The translations under genes were made by a program, and so were the position numbers. Shown here in pieces: positions 54,439 to 64,000 of a DNA stretch of 64,000 nucleotides. This DNA comes from Tetrastigma voinierianum. Lineage: Eukaryota > Streptophyta > Magnoliopsida > Vitales > Vitaceae. Position 1 is the first letter of the stretch; each line of letters begins with the position of its first letter. The DNA is taken from assembly GCA_016808115.1 (NCBI GenBank), contig JAEQBH010002365.1, positions 1,178,001 to 1,242,000 of the forward strand. Reading direction: 5' to 3'. The notes beneath the pieces were generated by a model that saw only the letters and a list, made by a program, of their open reading frames with translations, did no database searches and was not told the origin of the DNA.

Positions 54439-55820
54439 CTCGTTTTTAGGGTTTAGAATTGGGAAGGTGGAGAACACCTCTCATGGTTTCTCTCTAAGCG
54501 CATTTTTTTTGATTTTTCTACAAATTTTGGTTACTAGGAAGTCTTAGAGTAATTTTAAGAATTAGATTTATTTGTATTTAAAAGAATTTCGGGTGTTGTA
54601 CAAAAGAGATTCAAAATATCATTAGTATTCGGAACAAGATTAAAGTTAAAATGCGGAATTTTCTACTCCTTGTCTTTTGATTTCTTTGGGGTTTCTTTCT
54701 TTTGTTTCATTGGTGATGATTGAAATCCGGTAATGGAACATTAAACACCTCTAGGGGTGGGGATTAGTGTTGAACATTCAAATTTGCGGATTCGGTTATT
54801 TTGTATGGGTTTGAAGATCGTTATATAGTGGTATTATTCTAATATGATAATATTCGAAATATTAGTAACTTATACCAAAAAAAGAGATGTATCTTGCTTT
54901 GATTTCTAGGAAGCCCTCTGAGTGATATAGAGATGAAGATTCCTGAGAGTAAAGAGCAGTAACTTGGGGGTATGTTAGACTAATATTATGAAACTAATGA
55001 ACTGCAAGAAATTTACTTTGATAGATCCTTAATTTACTCATGGTGTGAGGATTAATTAGATGATGTAATCAGTTCAGATTGAAGAGTCCTCCACCCTCCA
55101 GAAATTAGATAGAATGATCGCGATCAAGTGTTAGCAATGATCTAATCAAGTAGATAGAAAAATTTATTAGATTTAAAAGGACGAGATACCAATTAGATTG
55201 GAGAAGGCTTGCAATCCCACGTCTGTAGAGCGAAAATTCTTGATCCTAAGAAATGGTTGTGAAGTATTGGAAAAGAAAACAATCAAATCTTAAAGAGGGT
55301 CGGTTTTTACAAGTAACTAATCAGACTCATGTCTCTAAAAGTAACATGGATCTCTAATTAGTGAAATGTATGGTTAAGGGTGAAATCCAAACTATACTAC
55401 CTTGCCTCTTTGATATTTTCAGATTCCAATTCATGAAAGAATAGAATTAGATTATGTTGCAGGAATTGATAATTTCACGACGGTGAAATCCCGATGTCTA
55501 CTTCAATGATAATGCGGTTCGGTCTAGTTTAGATTATAGGATTTTAAATTTCCCTTTTATTATAGATATAGAAATTTAAACAGTAGAATTATAGTTAGGT
55601 TAAAATTATAAATGGAAGTTCAAATAGTGTGGAACTTGAGTAGTTACGATGATTGAACATTAAATTCTTTTTTATCTCTGTGGGAATGATATCAGAACTT
55701 ATAGGTCCACTTTTATTACTTGTACGACCTGTGCACTTATAGCATTTTGACTAAATTAAATCTTCTAGAAATTCATTGACAAATTATTTTTATTATGAGC
55801 ATACATGTTCTATTTTGGTC

Positions 55821-55937
55821 AACATGTTTTCGATGCCTTTATTGGGGATTAGATAATAGTCATTTGATAACAGTGTCATAAGTTTGTATATAAAATATGG
55901 TCAACAAGTTTTTTGGCTTTATTCTTGCAGAATTAGC
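55821..55937 (+). repeat. Degenerate primer-binding-site-like module of element H
   Basis: AACATGTTTTCGATGCCTTT followed by ATTGGGGATTAGATAATAGT (55821-55860) and AACAAGTTTTTTGGCTTTATT (55903-55923) are two eroded copies, 82 bp apart, of the module seen in C and E. The second would be the primer-binding site proper. Confidence 0.6.
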
Positions 55938-56626
55938 CTGATTCTTTGTCTCATTGGGAAGTTGACATTTTGAAGAATGGGTAATTTGCTAATTTGGTAA
56001 TTTTATTTTATTTTTTCTTTTTAGTTTGTGATTTGTTTCTTAGTTCATTTTTATTAGTATTTTGTACTTTGTTTTCTTTTTCTTCTTATTTGTTTGGTAC
56101 TTATGGAGGAACATTCAATACAAGATAGATTTACTCCATAGAAGCCAGCTTGAACTACTTCTTCATCGATTGGACCGGGAATTCCTGATGACTCACTCAT
56201 GGGCAGGAATGTGCACTTATCAAGGGGACCCACATTTTAAGAGGAAGAAGAGTTGTCTCCTATTAAGGGACTGATTTTTATCTATGGAAGGAACAAGAAG
56301 ATGATTAATCTTCATGAGCATAAATTTCCAAATTTAGATGCCTTCGAGTCAACACTAGACACTAGATTGAAAAGTAGAAGCTCAAAATGGGACGCTTGGT
56401 CGAGGAAGAATTCAAGGAAAAATTCTCTAGGACCTCTCCTAGTAACACTTTGCCAAATCCCAATGAATGCATGGATACTCCTTTAAGCAGTGTGCAGAAA
56501 TTTCCTATCCTGAAATTTGTGGAAGAAGAAAATGGGCTAAGGAGTGAAAAATGCACTCTAAACAATAGAATGAAAAGTCATTAGTGGATAAATTGAAATT
56601 TGAAGAAGAAAGTCAAGTGATGGCTA

Positions 56627-58260
56627 TTGATTAGTACCCAAAAAGTGCTATTTTGCGCACTAATCGTAATAATGTGCCAATTAAGTGTTCCAGGTCTTCT
56701 TGAAATCACTTATGCAGTTTAGGTTATTTTTAGGTTGTTTGCGGGTTTTGCGTACCAGGAGTTCAACCATCGAGATATGTCTTGAGCAGAAGATTCAGAC
56801 CATTTTATATGACCCTTGAGCACAAAATTCAATGAAGGAATGAAGGCAAAGTGATGAAAATGGATACGTGAGAGGCGAGTAGGCAATGCGTGAAGAGCAT
56901 TGATTCGAAATTTCGCTATGATTTAAATTTGTTGGGATCATGAAAAATTCATAATCCATGGCGAAAATTTGTAATCTGAAATTGAGAATAAGCTAGGCTT
57001 CAAAATTTAAGCTAATCATGTGCCTGCGAATTATACATTTTAATGTCTAAGAAATTTAAGCTGACTAATGGTATGGCGGGTGCATAACGAGGAATTCTTT
57101 GATTCGCTATCTCTACATCTGTTCAGCTACCCTATGTGAAGTGTTACTGCTAACGAAATCTGCCTTGTCATCTTTATTGTAATTAATGCAAGCCAGGCCT
57201 CATTTGGTGTATTACTTCTTTGTCCCTTGTTTTATTAATGTTGGAAACTCTTGTATTTTCATACATTGGGTGGCACATATAAACCCCCATAGTTTTGTAA
57301 CCCTAAACGATCTTTGGCGACTTTCATTTTATGTCATCCTCTCGCGAGCTTTCATTTGAGTTTTGGTTTCTCTTCTCTCTCCTCTTTCTTTCACTTTCTA
57401 GCGACCAAACAACCTTTAGGATGACTAAGGATCTTGGCTAAGCCTCGTAACTTTGAAGAGGAAGGTAGCTAACTTGGTTTGTGGGGTAGGTTGGGTTGTC
57501 CTCGTGTGTTAAATGCTACAGTCTTTGTATTTATAGCCCCCGTCTTCTCATGGACCCGATATCATTTTAATGTATTGCCTTGACCATTCATACCATGCTT
57601 TAGGAGTGCAGTGCATACTTGCTAGATGCCTTTGTTATTCTTTACTAGATGGCCTTTACGAGCCAACGAAATGAGGTTGAGTGTTAGGGTTTCAAGCCCA
57701 AGGGTAAGTATATTTTGTGTTGACTCAAGAAATAGGAGTGATTCTAGGGTTGGGTTGCTAGTTAAACAAAGATCAGGTTATGGCTTGGACTATAGGTTCC
57801 AGCGTCATAATGCGAGGGATAAGCTTGGACACTTGATTGCCACTATATATTATCAAGTTGGTGACACAAATCTTCCAAAGTTACCATTCTACTTCACTTT
57901 CGGTTTTACAATTAATCGGCATCGAGCAACCACTTGTTTCGAAACAAATCCAATCCAAGTCAGCCTCGCCATTTTCCATGACGTCTGAGTCATTCATAGG
58001 ATGAAAACCCATCCCAGTGTTCAACCTGAGCCGCTATCTTTGCGATGGCTTGACTACGCGATAGGAGGAGCTCAGGTAGAATTTTGTTGATTAGGATCCT
58101 CCCCTCTTGTAGCCTGAATCCAAATGGCGGATTGCAGAAGTGGATGGTGCCAATTTACGTTTGATAAGTTAGGTAACTACTTATAATCCTCATTACACAG
58201 TGAAGGTGACCTTTTTAATCCTTTTGTATCGAGTTGGAAATAGCACATAGTTTCATCACT
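56627..58260 (+). repeat. LTR-like 5' region of element I
   Basis: It starts TGATTAGTACCCAAAAAGTG, a plausible LTR beginning, right where the sequence of H stops. It has a TATA-like CATATAAAC at 57276-57284 and a CT-rich leader (TTCTCTTCTCTCTCCTCTTT) at 57366-57400. I found no second copy in the window, no clear LTR end and no primer-binding site, so the end is approximate. The open frame at 57626-57988 resembles nothing I know. Confidence 0.45.
57276..57284 (+). promoter_or_regulatory. TATA-like box in the LTR-like region of element I
   Basis: GGCACATATAAACCCCC is followed about 30 bp on by a pyrimidine-rich leader with AACCCTAAAC. It has promoter-like spacing but no functional evidence. 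Confidence 0.45.
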
Positions 58261-58683
58261 GATGGCACCTTTGTTTTTTTTTTTTTTTTTTCATACGGTC
58301 GGTTTTATTTTATTAACAATACGCCCTTTTTGCAAGTTTGTTTGTGCTAGTTCTTGTGTCTCGGTTATTAACAGTGTTTATGCACCGTTGGGAAAGAGAG
58401 ACATCGGGTGGGTAAAGAATGGGGTACCAATGGCGCGAGAGTTGTGGGTTAGGTGTACCGCAGTGATCGCTATGGTCCTACGAGGCAGCGAGTCGGCCAA
58501 TTTTACCCCAGTGGAGCAGGCGGCTTACAGGTCCATGGGGATCACATACACCCTCCTAGAGTTAGTGCCCCCCGTCTGTCATACCTCCTGCTTGAAGATG
58601 TAGCGGTGAGCCTATTTGGTACCCTACTCCCCACATATCATGGTATGGAGATGAAAATCCATACACACATATAAGAGAGGATT
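58261..58683 (+). other. Leader region of element I
   Basis: A 21-base T run (about 58270-58291) is followed by sequence open in one frame (58262-58603) with no recognisable domain. It may be the 5' part of gag or an untranslated leader. Confidence 0.35.
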
Positions 58684-60250
58684 TTGAGGAGTTTGCGTCT
58701 TTGGGAAGGTATAGTGATGGACATGGATTTGCTTAACGCTAAGAAGCATTTCCTTGACCCTAAAGGACAAGTAAGATTTGGCTTAACTCACTTTGAGCTA
58801 GAACCATTAGAATTGAAGGGTGGTACGCAGGCGAGAATTCTTAAAAAATTCTTCGGTGCTCATAAGACTATCAATTTGAAAGAACAAATTTACACCTTTG
58901 CATTTCGAAGATGGTGAGAGTTCTACCAATGCTGGGGAGAGATTTATGGAAACTATCGGTCTTGTCCACATCATGGTTTTAGACACATGGATGTTTGTAA
59001 ACACTTTTATGGTGGTATGTCTCACATGAAACTTGACTTTGGAAGCATGTGTGGGAGATTTTACGAGGAAGCTTTGATGAAGCCATGGATTTCTTGAATT
59101 ATGTGGCTGAAACTTCCAAGGAGTTGGATAGACAGGCAGAGAAATGAAGGAATAAGGCCCTCAGTCAACCCTAGGGGTGGGATGTATGCACTATCAGAGG
59201 ATATAGAAATGAAGGCTAGAATTTCAACCTTAGCTAGGAAGGTGGAGGCTAGAAAGCGAGCTCCATGAAGTGCGGGCGTGGCCAAGAAAATCTGCCTAAT
59301 CAATCCTGCACAATTTCAATCCCTGTACACCCAGTGAGCAGTGTCTATGGCCGCCGGTGAAAGATTTGACAATGGGAATATCACCAATCTGTGGTCGATA
59401 CAAGCCACCACAACCTAATACCCCATATGGAAATACCTCACAATTCAATTGGAGGAATCTGCAACCTCTCACGGAAGCCCAATACCCTGCCTATGTACCC
59501 CAGTGCAAAAACCCGAGTTTGGTTCCCTCAACCTGACCACCTCAATACACTCATCTCTGTTGAACAAGCCATTTTTAAATTTGAGTAAGGTGGTGGGTAA
59601 CTGTGGAAGAACAAAGGATCCAATGCCGCAGTGGCACAAAGTTGATGCGTAAGAGGCACCACTTGAACAAGAATAGATGGGCTTGAAACCTCTTAATCGA
59701 GGAAAATGGGCAACTACGGTGTGATCCACGAGATCGACAAATTGCGGAGTACGGGGAAGGAAGGTTCCCTTCCCCGAACGTGCCAAACTACAAGGGAATT
59801 CCGTAGGGGGTAGGGTCATCCGATGGTCGGGAATGGATGAGGTGAAGGCTATAATCACCACTGAGGGGAGTGGAAAGAGGTTGATCGGCCCGATGCCCGA
59901 GCACAGTAGGGAAGCTAGGAAGGAGAAGGGATCGAGGCCGAGAACCTGACTGTCTGGGGCTCGATGAAGCATTGCATGCCACCTCCCACATTCCACGGGC
60001 GCAGGGGCGAGGAAGAGAGAAGGCATCGGCGGGCAGGTGTCTTAAGTCCTAAGGCGGGTGAAGGTCAATATACCTCTTTTGGACATCATCAGAACAAGTC
60101 CACTGCCTATCTGAGAAGTTTTGAAAGATCTTTGGCACAAATCAAAAGGGGTTGGCTTTGCAGTAGAAAAAGACACATTTTCGCCCCAGAACAAGTCGTG
60201 CCATAATCCAAAGCAAGAATCGATCAAATCTGAGGATCAGGATCTCCCAC
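58684..60250 (+). pseudogene. gag remnant of element I
   Basis: The core (about 58910-59100) reads REFYQCWGEIYGNYRSCPHH, then GFRHMDVCKHFYGGMSHMKL and GRFYEEALMKPW. The W-x(7)-SCPHHG segment and the following helix are the conserved middle of plant Ty3/gypsy gag. MYALSEDIEMKARISTLARK (about 59180-59245) corresponds to the downstream coiled-coil. The rest to 60250 is Pro-rich and broken, with no zinc knuckle visible. The lineage is Athila or a close relative, judged also from the protease that follows. Confidence 0.65.
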
Positions 60251-60379
60251 AATTTGATAAATATTGGTGGGACTTGCATGAACAAATCATTACTTGATGC
60301 AGGGCCGGTGCGGAGCCTGCATGTCGTGCCGCAAGCGGAGTTAGGTTTGGGTGAACTTAAACCTACTGATATCCTGTAT

Positions 60380-60960
60380 CATTGGTAGATGATCAGGTGA
60401 AGATCACCAGGGGATAGTTGAGGATGTCTTGTTGAGAAAATAGACAAATTCTACTGCCAGAGTAGATTTTGTAGGTGCTGATCTGAGCGATAGAGAATGA
60501 ACTGACCATGACTACCAATTATCTAGGAGAGACATTCACAATACTATAGTGCAATCGCCGGTGCCCAGTAATGGAGTCATGCAACTTACATTTGGCAAAT
60601 ATGACATTGGAGTGAACATATTTCACTTGAACAGCAAACTACAGGAAATTAATGGAAAGCTGAGAAAATCAAGTGACTAATGATGTGGTAGCTCCGGTGT
60701 GTCGGGATGCGGGGAAGGCGAGATGTCCGGGAATTGGGATATAGCCAACCCGGTGAAAGCGGTGTTATTGACATTGCCATCGATAGCCATAGCAGGCGAT
60801 TGTTCAATTGAGAATCCATCGGTGAGGACCCGAGTCACCCGATGGGAAGTCCCGACACCGTAAGGTCATTTCAGGCCAACTGTAGGGGTTGAGGAGATCA
60901 TTCTCCTTAACCCCCCTTGAGTAAGTACGAAGTGAGCGGTTCGGTGTTCCAAACAGTGCG
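60380..60960 (+). pseudogene. Protease C-terminal remnant of element I
   Basis: After a degraded DQVKITRG...EDVLL...DKF stretch (60388-60480), the frame at 60560-60680 reads NGVMQLTFGKYDIGVNIFHL and NSKLQEINGKLRKSSD. This is the segment after the ILGRPFL motif in Athila proteases. The catalytic Asp region is not seen. After 60700 only unassignable residues remain, and RT is absent. Confidence 0.55.
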
Positions 60961-61247
60961 GTTCAATAATTTTTACTTTTGTTTTTTAATTTGGTCGATT
61001 TTAATACTTTCGGTTATTTTTAAGTTTCTTAACTTAACGATTTTCCATGTTGGTAGCTTTTGTTTATATTTATAGTATTTTATATTAAATTTTTAAGTGC
61101 AGTATCATATAATAATTTTATTATAATATTTTTTTATTATTAATGTGTAAAAATTTAAAAATTTTGAGTGCAGTGGTGAAGCGAGGTTTGTGAGTCGCTA
61201 TAATAGCGAAATTAAGTGGGAAATGGCTCTTCAGCTGCCTCTTTAAG
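60961..61247. other. AT-rich spacer of element I
   Basis: About 290 bp, mostly A/T (AATAATTTTATTATAATATT), with no gene. It ends at the TATA-like box at 61248. Confidence 0.5.
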
Positions 61248-61260
61248 CTTATAAAAAGGG
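61248..61260 (+). promoter_or_regulatory. TATA-like box ahead of the CpG-rich region
   Basis: CTTATAAAAAGGG is preceded by AAG and followed by a leader with CACACCATCTCCTCCCCTCC. The context resembles the box upstream of the T32 ORF in element E (GGCTTATAAG at 34292). Confidence 0.45.
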
Positions 61261-61319
61261 GGAAGGGTTGGCTATTCGTTCACACCATCTCCTCCCCTCC
61301 CCAGTATTTCTTGAGTCAC

Positions 61320-63300
61320 CGCTGTGACCGACCACTTTAGTCCACGACTGCACCCGGCTGTGCCTGCAGCAGAGCCACCGGTAGTTGCTCTTGCCGTCGC
61401 GGCCTGCAGTAGACCACTGTTTGTCGCGATCTGTGTCTTCAGGCATCATCTCCATGTAGAGCCCCGTTCCGCGCGCCTCCATTGCGCCCAGCGCCTGCCA
61501 GCCCTTTGCTATTGCTTGAGCCTTGCACCTGCCGATCACTAGAGCCGGCTACCGGTGGTCATTGCCCGCACTCTGCGCACACCAGTGCCACTGGTTCGAT
61601 ACCACTCAGGCTGGGTGTTCTTATCATTTGTGCAGTCGACATCGGTTGGTTGAGCCACCTTACTGCCCACATACAGGTGTCTTATTTGGATTATATTTAT
61701 GGTGCGTGCAGGGGTGGGTCGCCCAGCAAACCCGCGGGCCGGTTGCGCAGGCGAGAGGCGGCTCCGGTCCCGGCTCGATGCTGGGACCCGGTACCCGGCT
61801 CGGTCCCGGCGGTTTCGAGAGCCTGGGGATTGACGATATCCCGAACTTCGAATGGGACCTAGGGCCCCGTCACATACCTGTGAAGATCTAGGGAGGCTCG
61901 GCCCTCCAGCCCGACAACCCCTTGTCGGGCCGGGTGAGTCATCCTCATCGAGCCCCTCGTATCGCCCGACCACATCTGCAGCGGAGACGACATCATCGCC
62001 TCAGTTGTCGCGCCTCCCCGGATCGGGGCGTTGTTTGTCGGGCACCCGATTCGGGGAATGTGCGCACTACGCTCGAGGGACTTTCATCGGGGAGTCTTAC
62101 TACGATGTCAGGCATTGGCAGTGATCCGGTTGGGGACCGATGAGCACGATCGAGCACTATTCCTTCTTTGCCCTTCATGACCAGAAGCGGTTTTGTGCCA
62201 GGGTTGCGAGTTCTATCCTTGACTCCGGGAGCATAATTAAAGCGAGCTCCGGTTCGCCATGACGATCGCCCGAGTACCCAGGCGAGCGTCTCGGCGTGTT
62301 AGGCGCTGCATATACGGCCGGCCAGTCGAGAGGTTATCGAGCTTGGGCCCACCCACCCCAGCAAGGAGATGAGTTCAGATAACGTCTCGAGACAATCATA
62401 GTTGGGCTGTTTTCCTGAGGCGCCTCCCGCCGCATGTCGCCGATTGACCATCTATTCAGATCTGTTTTATTCCCCACGCAAAGATTATGTGGCTACTGAT
62501 AGCCATCCTAGGCTCTTACCGGATCATGAGGGATACCGGGCTTAGTCCTCCGAGTCGGTGATGACCTCCTTGATGCATTTCAAGAAAAGGTCCACCTAAG
62601 GGGCCCGGTTCGAGCAGAGCCTCCGCCGATACCGAGACTACTATGCCAGTCCTCGGTTATTTAGGCTTCCTGAGGAGCCCCGATGTGGCAGGAGGATCTG
62701 ATGCCCCTCTAGTCCCCGTCATTGAGCCAGAGTGGGATGGCCTCCTCTGGGTGCTCAGATTCTTCCTCCCTCCAGCTGTTAAGATTCAAGAGGAGGCACT
62801 GATCGTGGCCGAGGATCTCTGGGCTGCAGATGATATGCATGCCTTCGAGCCCAGGTGTAGTGGAGTCCAAACAGATATATGTCCTCTCCATCTCCTCCAC
62901 ATTCTACATCTGCGGTCGCAGCTGATACACCTGGCCCATCTTGCACATCACATCATTCACTGAGTATGTTCACGCCACGAGAGAGAGGCGCAGTGATGGA
63001 TGCGCGGAGAACACATGTGCCTACTCAAAGACAGATTAGAGGTCGCCCAGCCGAGGCCACTTTAGGTCACCGTCACTCCATGCTGCAAATCATGACACAT
63101 TTTGGGTATTCCGCGTTCCTACTCCCCAGAGGCCGAGCCCACCCATAAGCAGCTGAAGAACCCTTTGGACATGGTTTACAGAGCGCTAGTGAGCTGGCGC
63201 ACCCGATTCGTGCCACGCAGTCGAGCCAAAATCAACAAAATTTATATACACCTGTTCTTACTTACCAATAGTCAAGCTATCAGCAGTGAGCAAGTGGTCT
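61320..63300 (+). other. CpG- and GC-rich, coding-like but unrecognised region of element I
   Basis: About 2 kb, much richer in G/C and CpG than anything else here, with overlapping open frames on both strands. On the plus strand the pieces are Pro/Ser/Arg-rich. The segments HYSFFALHDQKRFCARV (about 62157-62207), RRYRDYYASPRLFRLPEEP (about 62620-62675) and SSPSPPHSTSAVAADTPGPS (from about 62882) look like a real but frame-shifted protein. I do not recognise the family. By position after pol, and after a TATA-like box, it may be the third ORF of element I, and DYYASPRLF is not a segment of the T32 copies in A or E. It could also be a captured host exon. Confidence 0.4.
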
Positions 63301-64000
63301 AGGTTTAACACGGGGATGAGTTTTCATCCAAAAATGATTTGCATAAGTGCACGGCTGTAGCTTTCATTTGGACTTTTGGATTCCATTTCAAAAAACAAAG
63401 GTGATGAGTTTAGAAAACCATTAATTGTAAAAACCTAAATGAAGTTCTGTGTGCTAACTCTCAAGATTTTGTGCCACTCAACTTGGTGACTTAGGGCAAA
63501 CAAGTGTCCCCGGCTCTTATCCTCACGTTATGACAAGCAACCTATAGTCCAGCTTTTACAACCGGATCTATGTTTAACTAGCAAACCTCACCCTCTAAAA
63601 TCAACCCTATTTGAGTCAACATGGCTAACATGCATCTATGGCCCTTACAGCTTTGAAACCCCCAATTACAATTATCATTTCAAAGGGTCAGAAGACCATC
63701 TAATGAACCACAAGCAGAATCTTAGCAATAAGTATGCAATCAGATCCCCAAGCATGGTAAGTATTGCCAAATTAATAAATATCTAAATTATTCAACCATA
63801 TTTTGAGAAGATAAGGTCATAAACATGTATCTGAAGTAGCTTTGGTATTACAAGAGGACAACCTGCATATGCCCTACCTCACTGCTAGCTTCCTCCTTCA
63901 AAGAAAAGAGTTTTAGCCAAGCATCTCTTGAGTTGTCATCCTTGGCAGGGGTGTTTGGCACCCAGGAAAATAAGGGAAAGAGGAGAGATAAAGAGAGAAA
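63301..64000. other. Right-hand end, non-coding
   Basis: There is no open frame worth reporting. The text resembles the 3' tails of Athila-type elements (short blocks such as AGGGGTGTTTGGCACCCAGG at 63948-63966, compare GGGTGTTTCAACACCTGG near 37219), so it is probably the tail of element I, but no LTR is reached. Confidence 0.4.

Larger units (their letters stand above)
53945..56626 (+). mobile_element. Element H, LTR and leader of an Athila-type element
   Basis: LTR-like 53945-55906 aligns with the LTRs of E: start TAATGAGTGTAAAAC for TGATGAGTCTTAAAC, the same long R/U5 with GATCTAATCAAG and GGTCCACTTTTATTACTTG blocks, and the end GGTCAACA. It is 1.96 kb because the palindrome array is nearly absent; one word (GTTGCGACA) remains at about 54345. 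A TATA box is at 54430. The sequence after 55906 is a leader and the beginning of gag (low-quality frames at 56062-56584, no domain recognised). It is cut at 56627 by element I. Confidence 0.7.

Noticed and set aside
54440..54460. TTTTAGGGTTTAG as a second telomeric tract
   Set aside because: It has only about one and a half units. It lies just after a TATA box, where telobox-like leaders are common in plants.
61539..61973. 144-aa minus-strand frame in the CpG-rich region
   Set aside because: High G/C content lengthens chance frames on both strands. No motif supports this one, and the plus strand has more protein-like segments.
1..64000. Endogenous plant pararetrovirus (caulimovirid) sequence
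   Set aside because: All RT, RNase H and protease remnants carry Ty3/gypsy (Athila, Tat/Ogre, Tekay) signatures, and integrase is present. No movement or coat protein motif was seen.
1..64000. Host protein-coding genes, tRNA, rRNA or miRNA genes
   Set aside because: No frame outside the retroelements has recognisable domains or exon-like structure. The tRNA-like matches found are primer-binding sites only.

Overview
This 64 kb window looks like heterochromatic DNA from a flowering plant. It is made almost entirely of nested, decayed LTR retrotransposons. Two things point to a plant: the coding remnants belong to the plant Ty3/gypsy lineages Athila, Tat/Ogre and Tekay chromovirus, and there is an interstitial TTTAGGG (Arabidopsis-type telomere) tract at 51465-51520. 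I see no convincing host gene, tRNA, rRNA or CRISPR array, and I cannot name the species. All identifications were made by reading translations and motifs by eye; no search was run.

Layout, with letters I assigned. A (minus strand, Athila-like) occupies 1-4181 and 21181-27459. It has a 5' LTR at 26314-27459, then gag, protease, RT, RNase H and integrase, and a third 'putative plant transposon protein' ORF (here T32) at 2520-1215. B (plus, Athila-like, 4182-21180) is inserted inside A's integrase with a perfect CTAGT target duplication. C (minus) is a solo LTR at 9687-12364 with a perfect CATAT duplication, and it splits B's pol between protease and RT. D (plus, Tat/Ogre-like) is at 27460-28822 and 40787-43143. 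It is interrupted by E (plus, 28823-40786), a pol-less Athila relative with two LTRs, a gag remnant and an intact 229-codon T32 ORF. F (plus, Tekay-type chromovirus) runs 43555-53944. G (minus, about 45150-46271) is an LTR-like insertion in F's 5' LTR. H (plus, 53945-56626) is an LTR plus leader of the B/C/E superfamily. I (plus, from 56627) is an LTR-like stretch followed by gag and protease remnants, then a CpG-rich unassigned region to about 63300.

The nesting gives a relative order: C entered B, B entered A, and A abuts (probably entered) D, which E also entered. Most coding regions carry stops and frameshifts. The exception is the T32 ORF of E.

Three signals go beyond routine annotation. 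(1) The LTRs of C, E and H contain, inside their 3' ends, tandem modules of about 82-90 bp. Each module carries a look-alike of the tRNA-Asp-type primer-binding site that normally lies just outside the LTR, and C's target duplication shows the modules are part of the LTR. (2) LTR U3 regions carry arrays of the palindrome GTCGCGAC just upstream of the TATA box. The unrelated LTR G has the same geometry with a different palindrome, GTGTACCGGTACAC. The GTCGCGAC words also recur in the spacer ahead of the T32 ORF. (3) The telomere tract sits inside F's integrase with a net gain of 54 bp, so the downstream frame is kept.
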